In this document: positions 6,850 through 16,843 of the stretch, piece after piece | Layout: each line of letters starts with the position of its first letter | How positions within the stretch are numbered: position 1 is the stretch's first letter | Source of the DNA: DASUNP01 sp963728545 | Lineage (GTDB): Bacteria; Acidobacteriota; Blastocatellia; UBA7656 | NCBI GenBank assembly: GCA_963728545.1 | Contig: CAVSKO010000002.1 | Span: 3,596,001-3,660,000, forward strand | Length of the DNA stretch: 64,000 nucleotides | Direction of reading: 5' to 3' | Program-made: the position numbers and the translations under genes | Notes under the pieces: model-generated | Told to the model about the DNA's origin: nothing | Seen by the model: the letters and a program-made list of their open reading frames with translations, nothing else | Databases searched by the model: none

Positions 6850-8826
6850 TTATTGCTCCGTACTGTCCATAGATAAAGTTATTGAATCTATCGCCAACGC
6901 TCGATTTATGGAATCAAAATTATTGAGATTCTGGAGTATACCGAACCTCCGCGATAATACTTTTAGCCAATCCCTCAAAAGGCCTTGCCGCCGTCTCTGC
7001 TGCAGTAGTGCGGCAACCAATTGTGGGTTTCTTGCCTGTGTAAAGGTCAGTTTTGGGCACCAAGTCAAAACAAACCTTAAATTAAATGGCACCCTATGAT
7101 CTTGGCACAAAGCACGTGCTACTTCAGGGTCAACAACGCAAATAATTGCTGGCAACATTTCGTAGTGCCATCTCTGAAGAGCAGTATTCAACTCTAGTTG
7201 TACAACTGTTCCTTGAGTTATATTAGCTGAGACGACTAGTAATATGTGTGTGCATTTTTCAAGAGCGGGGGCCAAAGTTTCTCTCCAAGATAGAAACTTG
7301 TTTTGAACATCGCGCTTGTCTAGAAAGAAAGAAAACTTTAAATCTTCAAGTTGTTGCGCGAGGACTCTGGACAATCCGACTTCCAAATCATCAGCCCACG
7401 CATAGCTGATAAATATGTAATCGCGTCTAGTAAGCCACCACCGGCGTGTAAGCCAACTTAGGGGAGCCATACTAGCTCCTATCCACCGTATGGCTCGTGA
7501 TCGCTCAATCTCTTCGAAAGAGGAAAGCATTTCCTGGGAGAAGTCCGAATCTCCAAACCACTTAGGTATGAGAAACTTGCTGTGGATTCTTTCCTCACGC
7601 TCAAGCATCCACTTCGATAAGCCCGCTTCAACTGCCGACTCTATGGCTACAATCTTTTGTGCCCAGGCTGCGATGGGGCGAACGAGTACTCCTATCGTAA
7701 ATGCAACAAGCCCTAAAACTAAAGTCATCGTTGTAAGACTATCGAGTGCCATTAGTCCAGCGGTAATAAGAACAGTGAACAAGAATATAGAACCAGCGAA
7801 ATTTGCCCACCTCGCACCCATCCACTCATTAAGGCATAATTGCAGAGTCTGACCAGAACCAGTAATTGAGTCTATATCCGCACGATCAAATTCGGTCTGA
7901 GGCTGTGGAGAGTTTGCTATCCGGATCAAGGCCTGGGTATATTTGCGAAATCGAATACGCCGCAGAATATTGATTAACACGAAAGCAATGGTCAATGGAA
8001 TCCAATTGCGAAACCACGCGATTGCTAGGCCCCACAAGATAAGCAGAAAGAGATCGAGTATCCTTGCTTTAATAACAGTCGAATGGTATTCCCGAATTGC
8101 AAGTTGCGCTAGATCTATTTGTTCCATATGCCATCGAGGTCCTAACCAGGGCCAAAGATCAAGAGGAAAAATCTTGTTCAGTCGGTATCCTATGCCATAA
8201 AAGCATGTTGCGGCGAACACAAGTTCCCAACTACTTTGGGAACTTGTAAGCCACAGAATGTAAATTACAATAGTAACACCAAAGCAGAGGTAATAAAGAA
8301 TTTCCATAGGCTGACTGACCGCCGTTAGTATGAAGGCAATCAGTAAACGAATCAAACCTTGTACCGACGTTGATCGATGGGTCAGCCGAGTCTGAGGATA
8401 TACATGTGTGACATAGTCGCGCAGATCATCCAGAAGGGTCATACGTTCCTGTTCTTTTAGAACCATCACTTCTTGGAAAATTGGCGTCAAGTCTGGATAT
8501 CGAGCATAAAGAAGGGCTGGTTCAATCCCTCTACAAATATAGTAATGGTGATACTCCCTCCGATGAGTGAACCGAACCCAGTTGGACAACGCTTGGCGGT
8601 TTTCAGGAGTTGAGAGTATAGATTCCGAAAGGATAAAGATTGGGATGCCCGGATAACCTCGACGCCGACGCCACCATGTTCGGTTGTAACTTACGAAATC
8701 AGTAATGTCCTTAAGGGCTGGGATGGTGATAGATTCAATTTGCTTCGCTAGAACATTTGCAAAATTCTCATCTGCAGCATCCTGTGAGTCAAAAAAAATA
8801 GAGACAGTATAGATCGAAGCTGACAT
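6850..8826 (-). CDS. Membrane protein with C-terminal TIR domain
   Basis: 658 residues from the start at 8826, chosen because GGAGGAG lies 4 nt upstream. Residues 1-150 are a soluble domain (begins SIYTVSIFFDSQDAADENFA) that may be a divergent TIR/SEFIR-like fold. About residues 160-400 contain several hydrophobic segments (LLIAFILTAV, ILDLFLLILWGLAIAWF, WANFAGSIFLFTVLITAGLM, LVLGLVAFTIGVLV). The C-terminal TIR domain starts RRDYIFISYAWADDLEVGLS, with LDKRDVQNKFLSWRETL and a candidate catalytic Glu in VVQLELNTALQRW. Bacterial TIR domains are commonly NAD-consuming effectors of anti-phage systems; membrane anchoring suggests a sensor-effector. It fills a cassette of its own (ends GTTAGACACC/GGTGTCTAAC). 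Function is inferred. Confidence 0.8.
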   Translation of the reverse strand: MSASIYTVSIFFDSQDAADENFANVLAKQIESITIPALKDITDFVSYNRTWWRRRRGYPGIPIFILSESILSTPENRQALSNWVRFTHRREYHHYYICRGIEPALLYARYPDLTPIFQEVMVLKEQERMTLLDDLRDYVTHVYPQTRLTHRSTSVQGLIRLLIAFILTAVSQPMEILYYLCFGVTIVIYILWLTSSQSSWELVFAATCFYGIGYRLNKIFPLDLWPWLGPRWHMEQIDLAQLAIREYHSTVIKARILDLFLLILWGLAIAWFRNWIPLTIAFVLINILRRIRFRKYTQALIRIANSPQPQTEFDRADIDSITGSGQTLQLCLNEWMGARWANFAGSIFLFTVLITAGLMALDSLTTMTLVLGLVAFTIGVLVRPIAAWAQKIVAIESAVEAGLSKWMLEREERIHSKFLIPKWFGDSDFSQEMLSSFEEIERSRAIRWIGASMAPLSWLTRRWWLTRRDYIFISYAWADDLEVGLSRVLAQQLEDLKFSFFLDKRDVQNKFLSWRETLAPALEKCTHILLVVSANITQGTVVQLELNTALQRWHYEMLPAIICVVDPEVARALCQDHRVPFNLRFVLTWCPKLTFTQARNPQLVAALLQQRRRQGLLRDWLKVLSRRFGILQNLNNFDSINRALAIDSITLSMDSTEQ

Positions 8827-8944
8827 AATCTCCTCCATCTCATGAATATCCAAAAGTTCGCCAGGAACTTTATCATATTGTGCGCTTAGGTGGAGAACTA
8901 TTGATGGTTCACATATTCTTAGCTATCTGGGGCGTCATTAAGGT

Positions 8945-9036
8945 GTCTAACGCTCCGCATCACCCGGCCCGCGAGCGGCACTAGTGGAATCATGCGAAAT
9001 TCGCTTCGCGGGCTCGGGTGCATGTGTTTGTTGGGC
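8945..9036 (-). repeat. attC site (reverse)
   Basis: Cores GTCTAAC and GTTGGGC. Closes the second TIR cassette. Confidence 0.9.
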
Positions 9037-9192
9037 GTCTCATTGCACCAAGTATCCGCTTAATCTTTGCAATAGCCGCTTATGCCGTTCAGGAGAAATT
9101 GAGCCAATTGGCCCAGCAATTTTGCCGCGTGGCACTACGACCAAATACCCAAGCCTGATTAATGATTCTTCTTTTAATAGTCAACTCGGCGC

Positions 9193-10884
9193 CTACGTTG
9201 ATCGCTTGGATATCTCCTCTAGCCGCTGCCGGGCCGCTACCACGAGGTTGCTTACGTTAAGGTCAGATCTGATGGCGGCCATCTTGAGCGAATTTATGTA
9301 AAGCCGCTCGGCTCGGCTCAGGTCACCAGCGTGCAAGGCAACTTCCCCTAAATAAAAGGCAGCCTCAATTCGAGCCGCGTGACATGGATCGATCAAATTA
9401 GAGGTTGCATACGACTTTGTCAGCAACTTCTCAGCAACGTCGGTTTTTCCTGCAAGCATCGCTTCGTATCCCAACTGCAGATCGCGCACGCTCTCTGTGA
9501 TAATCCGCCGTCGCAAGGGATACAGCCAGGGTGATGTTCCCTCAAAACCACAGTGTATGATGGATGGCTCAGCTTCTGTGTCTGGACAGACTTCGGCTCT
9601 GATTCTGGCTCCTCTGGGTGCGATCCATCTCCAGAGGAAATGTAAAACCCGAAACGCGACGACACTTGCCGCCAGAATGCACGCTCCTCGAAGCGCACCC
9701 TCAACAGCTTGGGCAGGAGGTGCAGCAAACCAGCCGACTACAAAACCCAGCGCCATAAGTCCGGCTTCTCGGAACCTGTTCACAACAAAGTCTAAGCGCC
9801 ACCGCCAGAAAACTGCCGGGTCGCGATCGCCCGCCCACCGTAACGTCTGCATCATCTCGTCAAGCGTCGGCCCGAGAGTGTGAACCACCGACATCGCCTT
9901 TTCTAAAGTATCTTGCCGCTTGCCGAGCGAGGCTAGAATCATAATCTCTCCTACGCGCCCATCGACGGGATCGCGCAAGCGGATGCAGTAGGCGCGTTGA
10001 GCCTTGTAACCTTTTACGGTCTGGTCGGGTTCATCGATCACAGTCGCGGCAAAATGGCCCGTGCTAGCCAGATAATCAACCTTTGGCATTTGAAGCAGAT
10101 GAATCCCACGAAGTTGCATTTCGCTTCGCTGGCATGTGAAGCTAGCCCTTATTACATAATCGCGGTAAATCACGCGGTCGTCCTGATACTTGGGCAATTG
10201 AGGACTGTCGTTGACTCGACGCAGGTTAGATGCTAGACGCTGAGACTCTCTTCCAAGAGGATTACCAGTCGTTTTGTGAGGTAGAAAGTAGAGGATCGAT
10301 AACATTATGTCATTTTCGCCGATTCGACCCATCAAAAAATCCCTCCCGCTGCCTCGAACCGGCCAAAGTGCGTTCGAACAAAGGTACACAGCATACTTGT
10401 CCTTCCAAATACGGATGGTTCGCGATATGTAGCTACTGTGGAAACCTGCAGGTAGGACGAGCGGCTTCCCAGCAATCTGCGACAAGAAATTGATCATTGC
10501 ATCTATGTCACGATATGTGCAAGCAGGTGCATGTTCAAACCGACTCACAGTAACTGTATTCACTCCCGGCGAAGGAACCAAGAGTTGAAATACCGGCATC
10601 TTGCGCTCGATGATAACTTCCGCTTCCCTTTGGCACCATTGCGATTCAGACCAGTGTTTGTTAAACAGAACGAGAGCGAGTTTGCAGTTTCTGATTCCCT
10701 CTATGATTCTAGCATCGATATCAGACGGGTCATCTCGAATGTAAGCCTGCGGAGGAATACAATACTCCGCCATCCAAATGTCTACTCCATTGTGTAGCAA
10801 AAAATCGGCTACCAGGCGAGCCTCGTTGGCGTTCTGGCTCGCGTAACTGATGAATATGTGGTACGCGGACTTGGAGCCTCCCAT
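9193..10884 (-). CDS. TIR-domain protein with two membrane segments and TPR-like tail
   Basis: About 563 residues; the start at 10884 is preceded by AGGAG at 5 nt spacing. N-terminal TIR domain: YHIFISYASQNANEARLVADFLLHNGVDIWMAE, then SQWCQREAEVIIERKMPV, where the Glu after Cys-Gln-Arg sits at the usual catalytic position. A middle domain of about 200 residues is unrecognised. A hairpin of hydrophobic segments (GLMALGFVVGWFAAP and GACILAASVVAFRVLHFLW) and a C-terminal helical repeat (ALHAGDLSRAERLYINSLKMA, TPR-like) follow. It is adjacent to another TIR cassette but separated by its own attC, so they are independent genes. A defence or NADase role is family-based inference. Confidence 0.82.
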   Translation of the reverse strand: MGGSKSAYHIFISYASQNANEARLVADFLLHNGVDIWMAEYCIPPQAYIRDDPSDIDARIIEGIRNCKLALVLFNKHWSESQWCQREAEVIIERKMPVFQLLVPSPGVNTVTVSRFEHAPACTYRDIDAMINFLSQIAGKPLVLPAGFHSSYISRTIRIWKDKYAVYLCSNALWPVRGSGRDFLMGRIGENDIMLSILYFLPHKTTGNPLGRESQRLASNLRRVNDSPQLPKYQDDRVIYRDYVIRASFTCQRSEMQLRGIHLLQMPKVDYLASTGHFAATVIDEPDQTVKGYKAQRAYCIRLRDPVDGRVGEIMILASLGKRQDTLEKAMSVVHTLGPTLDEMMQTLRWAGDRDPAVFWRWRLDFVVNRFREAGLMALGFVVGWFAAPPAQAVEGALRGACILAASVVAFRVLHFLWRWIAPRGARIRAEVCPDTEAEPSIIHCGFEGTSPWLYPLRRRIITESVRDLQLGYEAMLAGKTDVAEKLLTKSYATSNLIDPCHAARIEAAFYLGEVALHAGDLSRAERLYINSLKMAAIRSDLNVSNLVVAARQRLEEISKRST

Positions 10885-10914
10885 CTTTTCTCCTGTGAGC
10901 AGCGTTGTCAAGAC

Positions 10915-11009
10915 GCCCAACGGCTCGCGTCACCGGGCGCGGCACAAAAGATTGGCTGTATCATACGAAACTCGCTTGCCGCGCTCCGGTGCACGCGATT
11001 GTTATATCC
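10915..11009 (-). repeat. attC site (reverse)
   Basis: Cores GCCCAAC and GTTATAT; stem GCGCGGC/GCCGCGC. Closes the cassette with the ISAs1-split gene. Confidence 0.87.
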
Positions 11010-11472
11010 CGTCGTGTTAAGCCAATATCTCATTCCGGTCAATATGGTCGCGCCGTTCCGAATGAGTCGGCTACCAGTGTTTCATTTGGATCAGGAAAAA
11101 GAAATTCACCCAGTTTACGATCCGCTTCATCGAACACTTTATGGCCGCGAAACCATGTAAGGTCGAAGCCAGACTGGGGTGTATCTGCGTCCAATGCAAC
11201 TCCAAGCCCCTCAGTTACCTTATACTGAAAAAGCGCAGCAGGTAGCATGGGGTGAAGGGCTCGAATTCGTTCGTTCCTGGATAATTTAGAAAAACATGCA
11301 AACACGAACACTACTTGGCCTCGAAGTGGTTTGAAAGCAAAACAGCCTGCCTGACCTGAATCACACAAATCCTTTAACATACTTTCAATCTTTTGGCCGA
11401 TGTAAACCTTGTTGGATGTAGGAAGGGCATTGAGCATTGCTGCCATTTCCAAATAAGCAGTCCTTTTGTCTA

Positions 11473-12778
11473 CAGGGCTGTAACAAAGTAGCTTGACAAC
11501 TAAAAATAAGGACCTAACCCGGTTAATCTGTAAGTTGGAAGACTAAACAGAACCGGAGGAAGGTCTCTATGAAGTATAACACTGCTGGCCTGGAGCTTGA
11601 CGATTTAAACGAAGCTTTCTTCTTTGACGTTGGCAGCCTCTATGAGCATCTGGAGAGCCTCAATGATCGCCGTGACCCGCATGGGATTCGCTATCCGCTT
11701 GCTATAGCTTTGGTTTTCGTTATCCTGGCTAAACTTGCTGGCGAGCAGGAGCCTCGCGGCATTGCTCAGTGGGTTGATTTGCGAAAAGAACTTCTAAAAG
11801 AAGCTCTCCACTTTGACCGCGACACAGTGCCGCACCCGATTACTTATTCTAGAATACTTGGCCGCGCCGTTGATCTAGCAGAGCTTCAACAGGCCGTGAG
11901 TCTGTTTCTGCTTTCTGCTCCTAACGCGGGGCAATCGTCAGAGATAAATCTGGATGGGAAGGCTGTGAGAGGGACTATCCCGGCAGGCCAAAGACAAGGA
12001 TTGCACTTGCTTGCCGCCTACTTGCCCGATGAAGGAATAGTGCTTTGGCAGATGGAGGTAGGCTCGAAAGAGAATGAGATAGTGGCTGCTCCCCGCCTGC
12101 TCAAAACGATAGATTTAAAGGGAAAAGTAGTTACGGGCGATGCGATGTTTGCTCAGCGTGAACTCTCTCGACAGGTCGTAGAAGCAGGCGCGGACTACGT
12201 CTGGGCAGTGAAAGATAATCAACCCGGCCTTCGCTCAGAAATAGAAGCTCTGTTTGAGATAGAAGAAGGCAAGACCAATCTCAAGGTAATCGGCAATGAC
12301 TTGCAGAGAGCTCAGACAACAGATAAAGAGCACGGGCGGCTTGAGCAGCGGCGGATTACAACAAGCAGTATGTTGGCAGGACGCCTCGATTGGCCAGGGC
12401 TTTGCCAGGTCTTCAAGATAGAAAGAGAAGTGGAAGAGCTCGTGAGCGGCAAGAAGCGCAGCGAGGTCAGCTATGGGGTAACAAGCCTGAGCAACAAACG
12501 GGCAAATGCAGAGAAGCTGTTGGAGACAGTCAGAAAGCACTGGCAGATAGAAAACGGGCTGCACTATAGAAAGGATTGGACACTGAGAGAGGATTATTGC
12601 AGGTTACGAATAGGAGATGCGGCACAAGCCATGGCGATAATCAACAATCTGATAGTGGGGCTGGCATTGAGGCAGGGCTTCAAGTACCTGCCGGATGCTA
12701 GGAGGAAGTATAGTGCGCAACCACTTGAGGGGCTAAAGCTCATCCTGCGCCGCTGAATCAGACTTTGTTACAGCCGTG
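11473..12778 (+). mobile_element. ISAs1-family insertion sequence
   Basis: 1,306 bp with terminal repeats CAGGGCTGTAACAAAGT / CACGGCTGTAACAAAGT and a 10-bp target duplication CTTTTGTCTA (11463-11472 and 12779-12788). One transposase gene. Confidence 0.92.
11569..12756 (+). CDS. ISAs1-family transposase (DDE)
   Basis: 395 residues. Family landmarks: YPLAIALVFVILAKLAGEQEPRGIAQWV near 40-65, INLDGKAVRGT (first Asp), KVVTGDAMFAQRELSRQVV with the second Asp followed by DYVWAVKDNQPGL, and HWQIENGLHYRKDWTLRED with the catalytic Glu. Start ATG at 11569 after GGAGGAAGGT. Full length and intact. Confidence 0.95.
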   Translation: MKYNTAGLELDDLNEAFFFDVGSLYEHLESLNDRRDPHGIRYPLAIALVFVILAKLAGEQEPRGIAQWVDLRKELLKEALHFDRDTVPHPITYSRILGRAVDLAELQQAVSLFLLSAPNAGQSSEINLDGKAVRGTIPAGQRQGLHLLAAYLPDEGIVLWQMEVGSKENEIVAAPRLLKTIDLKGKVVTGDAMFAQRELSRQVVEAGADYVWAVKDNQPGLRSEIEALFEIEEGKTNLKVIGNDLQRAQTTDKEHGRLEQRRITTSSMLAGRLDWPGLCQVFKIEREVEELVSGKKRSEVSYGVTSLSNKRANAEKLLETVRKHWQIENGLHYRKDWTLREDYCRLRIGDAAQAMAIINNLIVGLALRQGFKYLPDARRKYSAQPLEGLKLILRR

Positions 12779-13115
12779 CTTTTGTCTAAGGGCTCAACTT
12801 GTGACATAAATTCGGGCGGCATGTAGCTTTCTATTTCCGGATTTCTTGTATGAAGCTCATGAACTATTGCATTGACATAATAGCCTGCAATTCTCTCTCG
12901 TTCATCATATCGCGCCAGGTTATCGATCAAGTGTAGACTATGCATTGCCGCTAGTTCTTCCTTGTCATCCCTTACAAAACCTCCAAAATCCTTAGAGCGC
13001 AAGGAGTAATAAGCAAGTAGAGGCTGCTCCTGATTTATTCCAGTAAAATGCTGACAAACGTCGGCGCGCTTCGAAAAGTAGTCAAATACGTCCCATATAG
13101 ATACCGTCTTGGAAG

Positions 13116-14090
13116 TCAAGCAGTTTTTACGTGATGTGGATCAAAAGGCTTGCCTGACTTCAACACTCCAAAAACTATGTGAATCAGTTTTCTCATCGCT
13201 GCCCCAATAACCACCATCGGGCATTTGCCTGCCTCGCGCAGCCTCTCGCTCAAGGCTTTGATTATTGGGTTGTGTTGTGTCGCAACTATGGCCGGGAAGT
13301 ACATTGCTTTTCGCAACCTCGCCGTCCCTACTTTACACATCCTTGGCTTGCCTCTTACACTACTGCCCGACTCTCTATGTTTGGGAACTAGTCCGGCAAA
13401 CGCCGCCACTTGGCGGGCACTCTGGTAGTGATTTATATCCACTATCTCAGCTAGCAACTTCGCTGCTGTAGTCTCGCCTATACCAGGGATTGAAGTCAGA
13501 AGTTCGCGCCGCTGCTTGAGTGTAGGGTTCTGATCAATGTGGTCTTTGATCAGTGATTGTGTGTGGGTGATCTGCTCATCTAGATAAGCTATGTGCTGCT
13601 CGACACTCTCTTTTACAACTGCCGAAACTATGCCTGCCGATAAGCGATTGCGCTCCTGCTGCAGCATCTCTAAAAGCGCCTCCAGCCTCCTCACCAGCGC
13701 TTGTAACTCGCTGATTTCAGGCGGCGGGGGACTCCATGCCAGGGGCCGATGCTTCTGGCAATATCGAGCAATCAAACTGGCATCTCGCTTGTCGGTCTTA
13801 GTGCGTGACATTTCCGTCGAGGCAAAAGCTTTGATGACAGCAGGATTGACAACGCTAATGAGATGACCGGCCTGGTGAAGATAACCAGCCAGCGCTTCAC
13901 CATAGGTGCCCGTCGCCTCCATACAGGCATGAACAGAGGGAACCTTCTGCTTCAATAGCCAGTCAGATAGCTGACGATAGCCTTCTGCTGTGTTGGGGAA
14001 AACTTTGTGACGGAGTTTGCCCGAATCACGCAATAGAGCGACGTCAAACTTAGCTTTAGAGATGTCAATGCCGAGATGAAAAACTTCCAT
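13116..14090 (-). CDS. IS110-family transposase
   Basis: 324 residues from the start at 14090 (MEVFHLGIDISKAKFDVALL, the typical N-terminus). An in-frame extension to 14231 lacks family similarity. The DEDD domain includes ACMEATGTYGEALAGYL and KTDKRDASLIARYC; the C-terminal Transposase_20 part has LLTSIPGIGETTAAKLLAEI and KPRMCKVGTARLRKAMY. A different group from the IS1111 elements at 837 and 38,952. It lies at the boundary where cassette orientation changes from reverse (left) to forward (right). Confidence 0.93.
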   Translation of the reverse strand: MEVFHLGIDISKAKFDVALLRDSGKLRHKVFPNTAEGYRQLSDWLLKQKVPSVHACMEATGTYGEALAGYLHQAGHLISVVNPAVIKAFASTEMSRTKTDKRDASLIARYCQKHRPLAWSPPPPEISELQALVRRLEALLEMLQQERNRLSAGIVSAVVKESVEQHIAYLDEQITHTQSLIKDHIDQNPTLKQRRELLTSIPGIGETTAAKLLAEIVDINHYQSARQVAAFAGLVPKHRESGSSVRGKPRMCKVGTARLRKAMYFPAIVATQHNPIIKALSERLREAGKCPMVVIGAAMRKLIHIVFGVLKSGKPFDPHHVKTA

Positions 14091-14340
14091 ATTACAGACT
14101 CCAGGAAATGCAGGATAAGGGAGACTTGTGAAAGCCAGTCTTGTCAATGCAGGCTCAGCCAAACAGAGGCGGCCTAAGATACCGTCCGGCTTGAAATCAC
14201 AAGAGAGGGCAGCGGGAGCTGATCTATTCAACAGGCTATAGGCCTAAGACCCTAAGCAGCTTCACCGATGCCCGAACTCAGGCGTCCCTGAGTAGATTGA
14301 TTGACCGGCCAAGGCTGGTCAAGTCACTCTCTTGCTAAGA
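14091..14340 (-). other. IS110 leader, candidate bridge RNA region
   Basis: About 250 bp upstream of the transposase, where IS110-group elements encode their bridge RNA. Two clear hairpins: ACTCAGG-CGT-CCTGAGT and TTGACC-GGCCAAGG-CTGGTCAA. The exact element end is not resolvable because this family has no terminal repeats. Confidence 0.4.
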
Positions 14341-14365
14341 TACAAGACCTTTATGCTTTGTTATT

Positions 14366-14995
14366 ATGCCATTCCTGCCTGAATTACACTATTTCTATCT
14401 CTATCTAAAGCAACACATAGAAGAAATTCACAATATTGAGTGCATACGTGGTGATGCAGAAGTGCTTACTATCCCATTGCTTGAGAAAATAAACGATTAC
14501 ATTAAGGGAGCAGACGTATTGATTTCAGATTGCACAGGCCGAAATCCAAATGTGTTCTATGAACTTGGAATTGCACATGCGCACGAGAAGAAAATAATCT
14601 TAATAACTCAAGACCCAGTTAAGGAGGCACCCGCAGATATTAGGCATTTTGAATTCATACAGTATGAATTACACAAGCACGTTGAATTCTTCGAGAGGCT
14701 TGACAATGCATTGAGAAACGTTTTCGTCTATAGATATGAAAAGCTTCATGAAATGGCTTTACAGATTTTTAGGCAATTTAGGAGGGATACTAATGCACAA
14801 GTTGAGCTTGCGTCCAAAGATGTTTTCGTCCAGCGTCTTATAGCAGCCGAGCATACCAGAGAATTACCGAGAGATGATGATGAATTCGGTATAACTGAAT
14901 TAGTGCTTCCGCGAATCATATCTGACAGTAGCGACATTGGACTAATGTCTACTATTACCAGATGGATGGCAGACAAATATCCACCTATCCAGTGA
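14366..14995 (+). pseudogene. Nucleoside 2-deoxyribosyltransferase-like protein, N-terminus cut by IS110
   Basis: About 209 residues from the first ATG. The in-frame codons before it encode PLCFVI, matching the usual CFVIMPF start strand, so only a short N-terminal piece is missing beyond the IS110 end. The diagnostic motif is ADVLISDCTGRNPNVFYELGIAHA, with the Asp and the NPNVFYELG nucleotide-binding loop. Proteins with this Rossmann-like fold hydrolyse or transfer nucleoside sugars, and some relatives are TIR-like effectors. The C-terminal third is helical and unassigned. The gene is forward and closed by the attC at 15,014. Confidence 0.72.
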
Positions 14996-15013
14996 CATGG
15001 CTATCAACAGCGC

Positions 15014-15105
15014 GCCTAACAAGCGCATTCAGCGGAGGCCGCGAAGCAAAGTTCGCATGTATCCCTGAGTGTCACACGCGGCCCCGCTGATGCGTGTCGT
15101 TAGGC
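15014..15105 (+). repeat. attC site (forward)
   Basis: Cores GCCTAAC and GTTAGGC. Closes the deoxyribosyltransferase-like cassette. Confidence 0.92.
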
Positions 15106-15275
15106 CGCCAGCCACATGCTTATGGCGCTTTATGTCAACGTTCATTGCTCTGTTTATTACTCACATAAGCAGGTAATTTGACATTGTCAATGTGGGAAAA
15201 TGTCTAAGTAGGCGAAGCCGTTCTTAATTAACGACGACTTTTAACTGAACGAGAATTGTGATTTACATTATTTTG

Positions 15276-15304
15276 TTGACTTGGAATTTAAGGAGGAGTA
15301 TAAA
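15276..15304 (+). promoter_or_regulatory. Sigma-70-like promoter within a cassette
   Basis: TTGACT (15276-15281), 17-bp spacer, TATAAA (15299-15304), about 85 bp upstream of the start at 15390. One of few good promoter matches in the window, suggesting this cassette carries its own promoter. Confidence 0.55.
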
Positions 15305-15686
15305 ACACCCATTCTCTCGTGCAATTTTTGAATGCTTTGAAGTATATAGCTTTCTGCAAACTCTTTCATTATCGTAGATGGAGGATGCCATGGATAAGTA
15401 TAAGTCAACATTTAAATGCACTCGCTTTTTTGTCATTGGTGTTCTTCTTATCTCTATAGCCTTTTTGTGTATGAGTGCATGGACTTCGGATAAACAAGAG
15501 CTTAACCTTAAAGAACTAAGAGAGCAGCTGAGGTTAGAAGAATTACCTGTGAAGAACAATACCAAAGCTTTTACAGTCCTTACTAAGGAGAAAACTGAGT
15601 TTGGGGATATTCGGATAACCATAAAAAATGAATATGATAAAACGATAACCGCCTTTGAGATTTCAATAGGCAGCAAGACAAATCTA

Positions 15687-16843
15687 AGTAGGTCCGCAAA
15701 AGTTCTTTGACAACTAACTCATTTGGCGAGCCAGAAGTTCTCTGAGAAAACTCCGGCTTTCCGCAGCCGCTCGCGTGGACTCATTTCAAGAACATATTGA
15801 CACGCGGCGTCGGCTGACTGATCTATTGTTTGCGTTGGCCGATTCCCCAATCCCCATCTCTTGACGTGTCGCCAGAGATGATCCATCGCATTCAATTCCG
15901 GCGTGGCCCGTGGCAACAAGCGGATTTCGATCCCCAATTCCTTCGCCACCTCCTGACTCTCTTCAGCGGTATGCGGAGAGCCGCGATCCTCAAACACCAC
16001 CATGTGCCAGCCACGCCAGTGCCGACGCAGCATCTCCAGAAAAAATTGGTGCGTCACTTCATCCCATTCTTTGGTGATCAACAACACCACATCACCGCTC
16101 TTGATGTTGATCGCCCCGTGCAGAATGCGTTTGCCGCGATTGCCCGTGATCGGCACGCTGGCTTGTTTGCCGATTCGGCAGTAACAACTATACAGCGGCG
16201 GCGTTTCACAAACGATCGTCTCATCCAGCATCACGATAACGGTTCGCGACTTGGCAAAAAGCCCACGTTTTAGCCCCCTTTGGCTTGTCGCCAAGTCGGT
16301 GAGCGCATGGCCAGATGATGACGAGGGCGTTTCCACTTGATGCGCAGGCGTGCCACGGCACGGGCGACGCTGTCGGTTGAAACCTCAATCCGGTGCTGAT
16401 GGCTGAGATAGCTGACCAGCAGTGGAGCGGTCCATACCGTTGAACGATAGCCGAGTTGGCGCGGGTCAAGGTCAATGATCTGGGCGATGAGCGAATCAAT
16501 GATTCCCTTAGCTGTGCAGGGTCGGCCCGAGCGTGCGGCATCAGCCAGGCGATTGCTCAGTTCAACATCGGAGCGCTGCTGGAATCGGCTCGCCCAGTTG
16601 TAAATGCTCTGGCGGGAGACCTGCAATTGTTGGGCAACCTCATCAACTGAGTAGCCCTCATCAAGCCAGAGTAAAGTGTAGGCCCGCAAAACTTGGCGGG
16701 CATCAGAGGATGACGAGATGATCTGTTCCAGGATCATTCGTTCTTTGCCGTTGAGGTCAATGTAAGTCATCGCTCCTTCCAATCTAAGATTGATGGTAGA
16801 TGACTTGATCATACTGTTGTCAAAGAACTTTTGCGGTTCTACT
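15687..16843 (-). mobile_element. IS630-family element, type a, copy 1
   Basis: 1,157 bp, inserted in CTAG with TA duplicated (15685-15686, 16844-16845). Terminal repeats begin AGTAG(G/A)(T/A)CCGCAAAAG. Same length as copy 2 (28,389-31,017 after removing the nested IS66). Confidence 0.92.
15719..16770 (-). CDS. IS630-family transposase (two frames)
   Basis: Frame A (16770-16270) has an N-terminal helix-turn-helix (YSVDEVAQQLQVSRQSIYNWASRFQ) and the winged segment ending RHHLAMRSPTWRQAKGG. Frame B (to 15719) holds the DDE core: VIVMLDETIVCE, MVVFEDRGSPHTAEES and LPRATPELNAMDHLWRHVK (DDE with the family's P-E-L-N signature). The overlap has a run of five G where a -1 slip joins ...AKGG to GLKRGLFAKS, so one protein by programmed frameshifting is likely. 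Start chosen at MTYIDLNG (16770) behind GAAGGAG. Confidence 0.88.

Larger units (their letters stand above)
11039..13119 (-). pseudogene. Unknown 254-residue protein split by ISAs1
   Basis: Two fragments, 13119-12789 and 11472-11039, become one 765-nt open frame when the IS (11473-12778) and one copy of the 10-bp duplication CTTTTGTCTA are removed. The junction reads ...VEPLDKRTAYLEMAAML.... The N-terminal half is helical and charged (DDKEELAAMHSLHLIDNLARYDERERIAGYYV); the C-terminal half has beta-like stretches (GQVVFVFACFSKLSRNERIRAL). I do not recognise a family. The visible start is TTG at 13119, at the edge of the IS110 element, so the true N-terminus may have been lost to IS110. The frame is otherwise undamaged, which suggests recent insertion. 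Confidence 0.75.

Noticed and set aside
9050..9190. Short minus-strand frame ending ...LVVVPRGKIAGPIGSISPERHKRLLQ after the second TIR gene
   Set aside because: It looks weakly like the C-terminus of a PemK-type toxin but is under 45 codons, has no good start and no partner; too weak to call.
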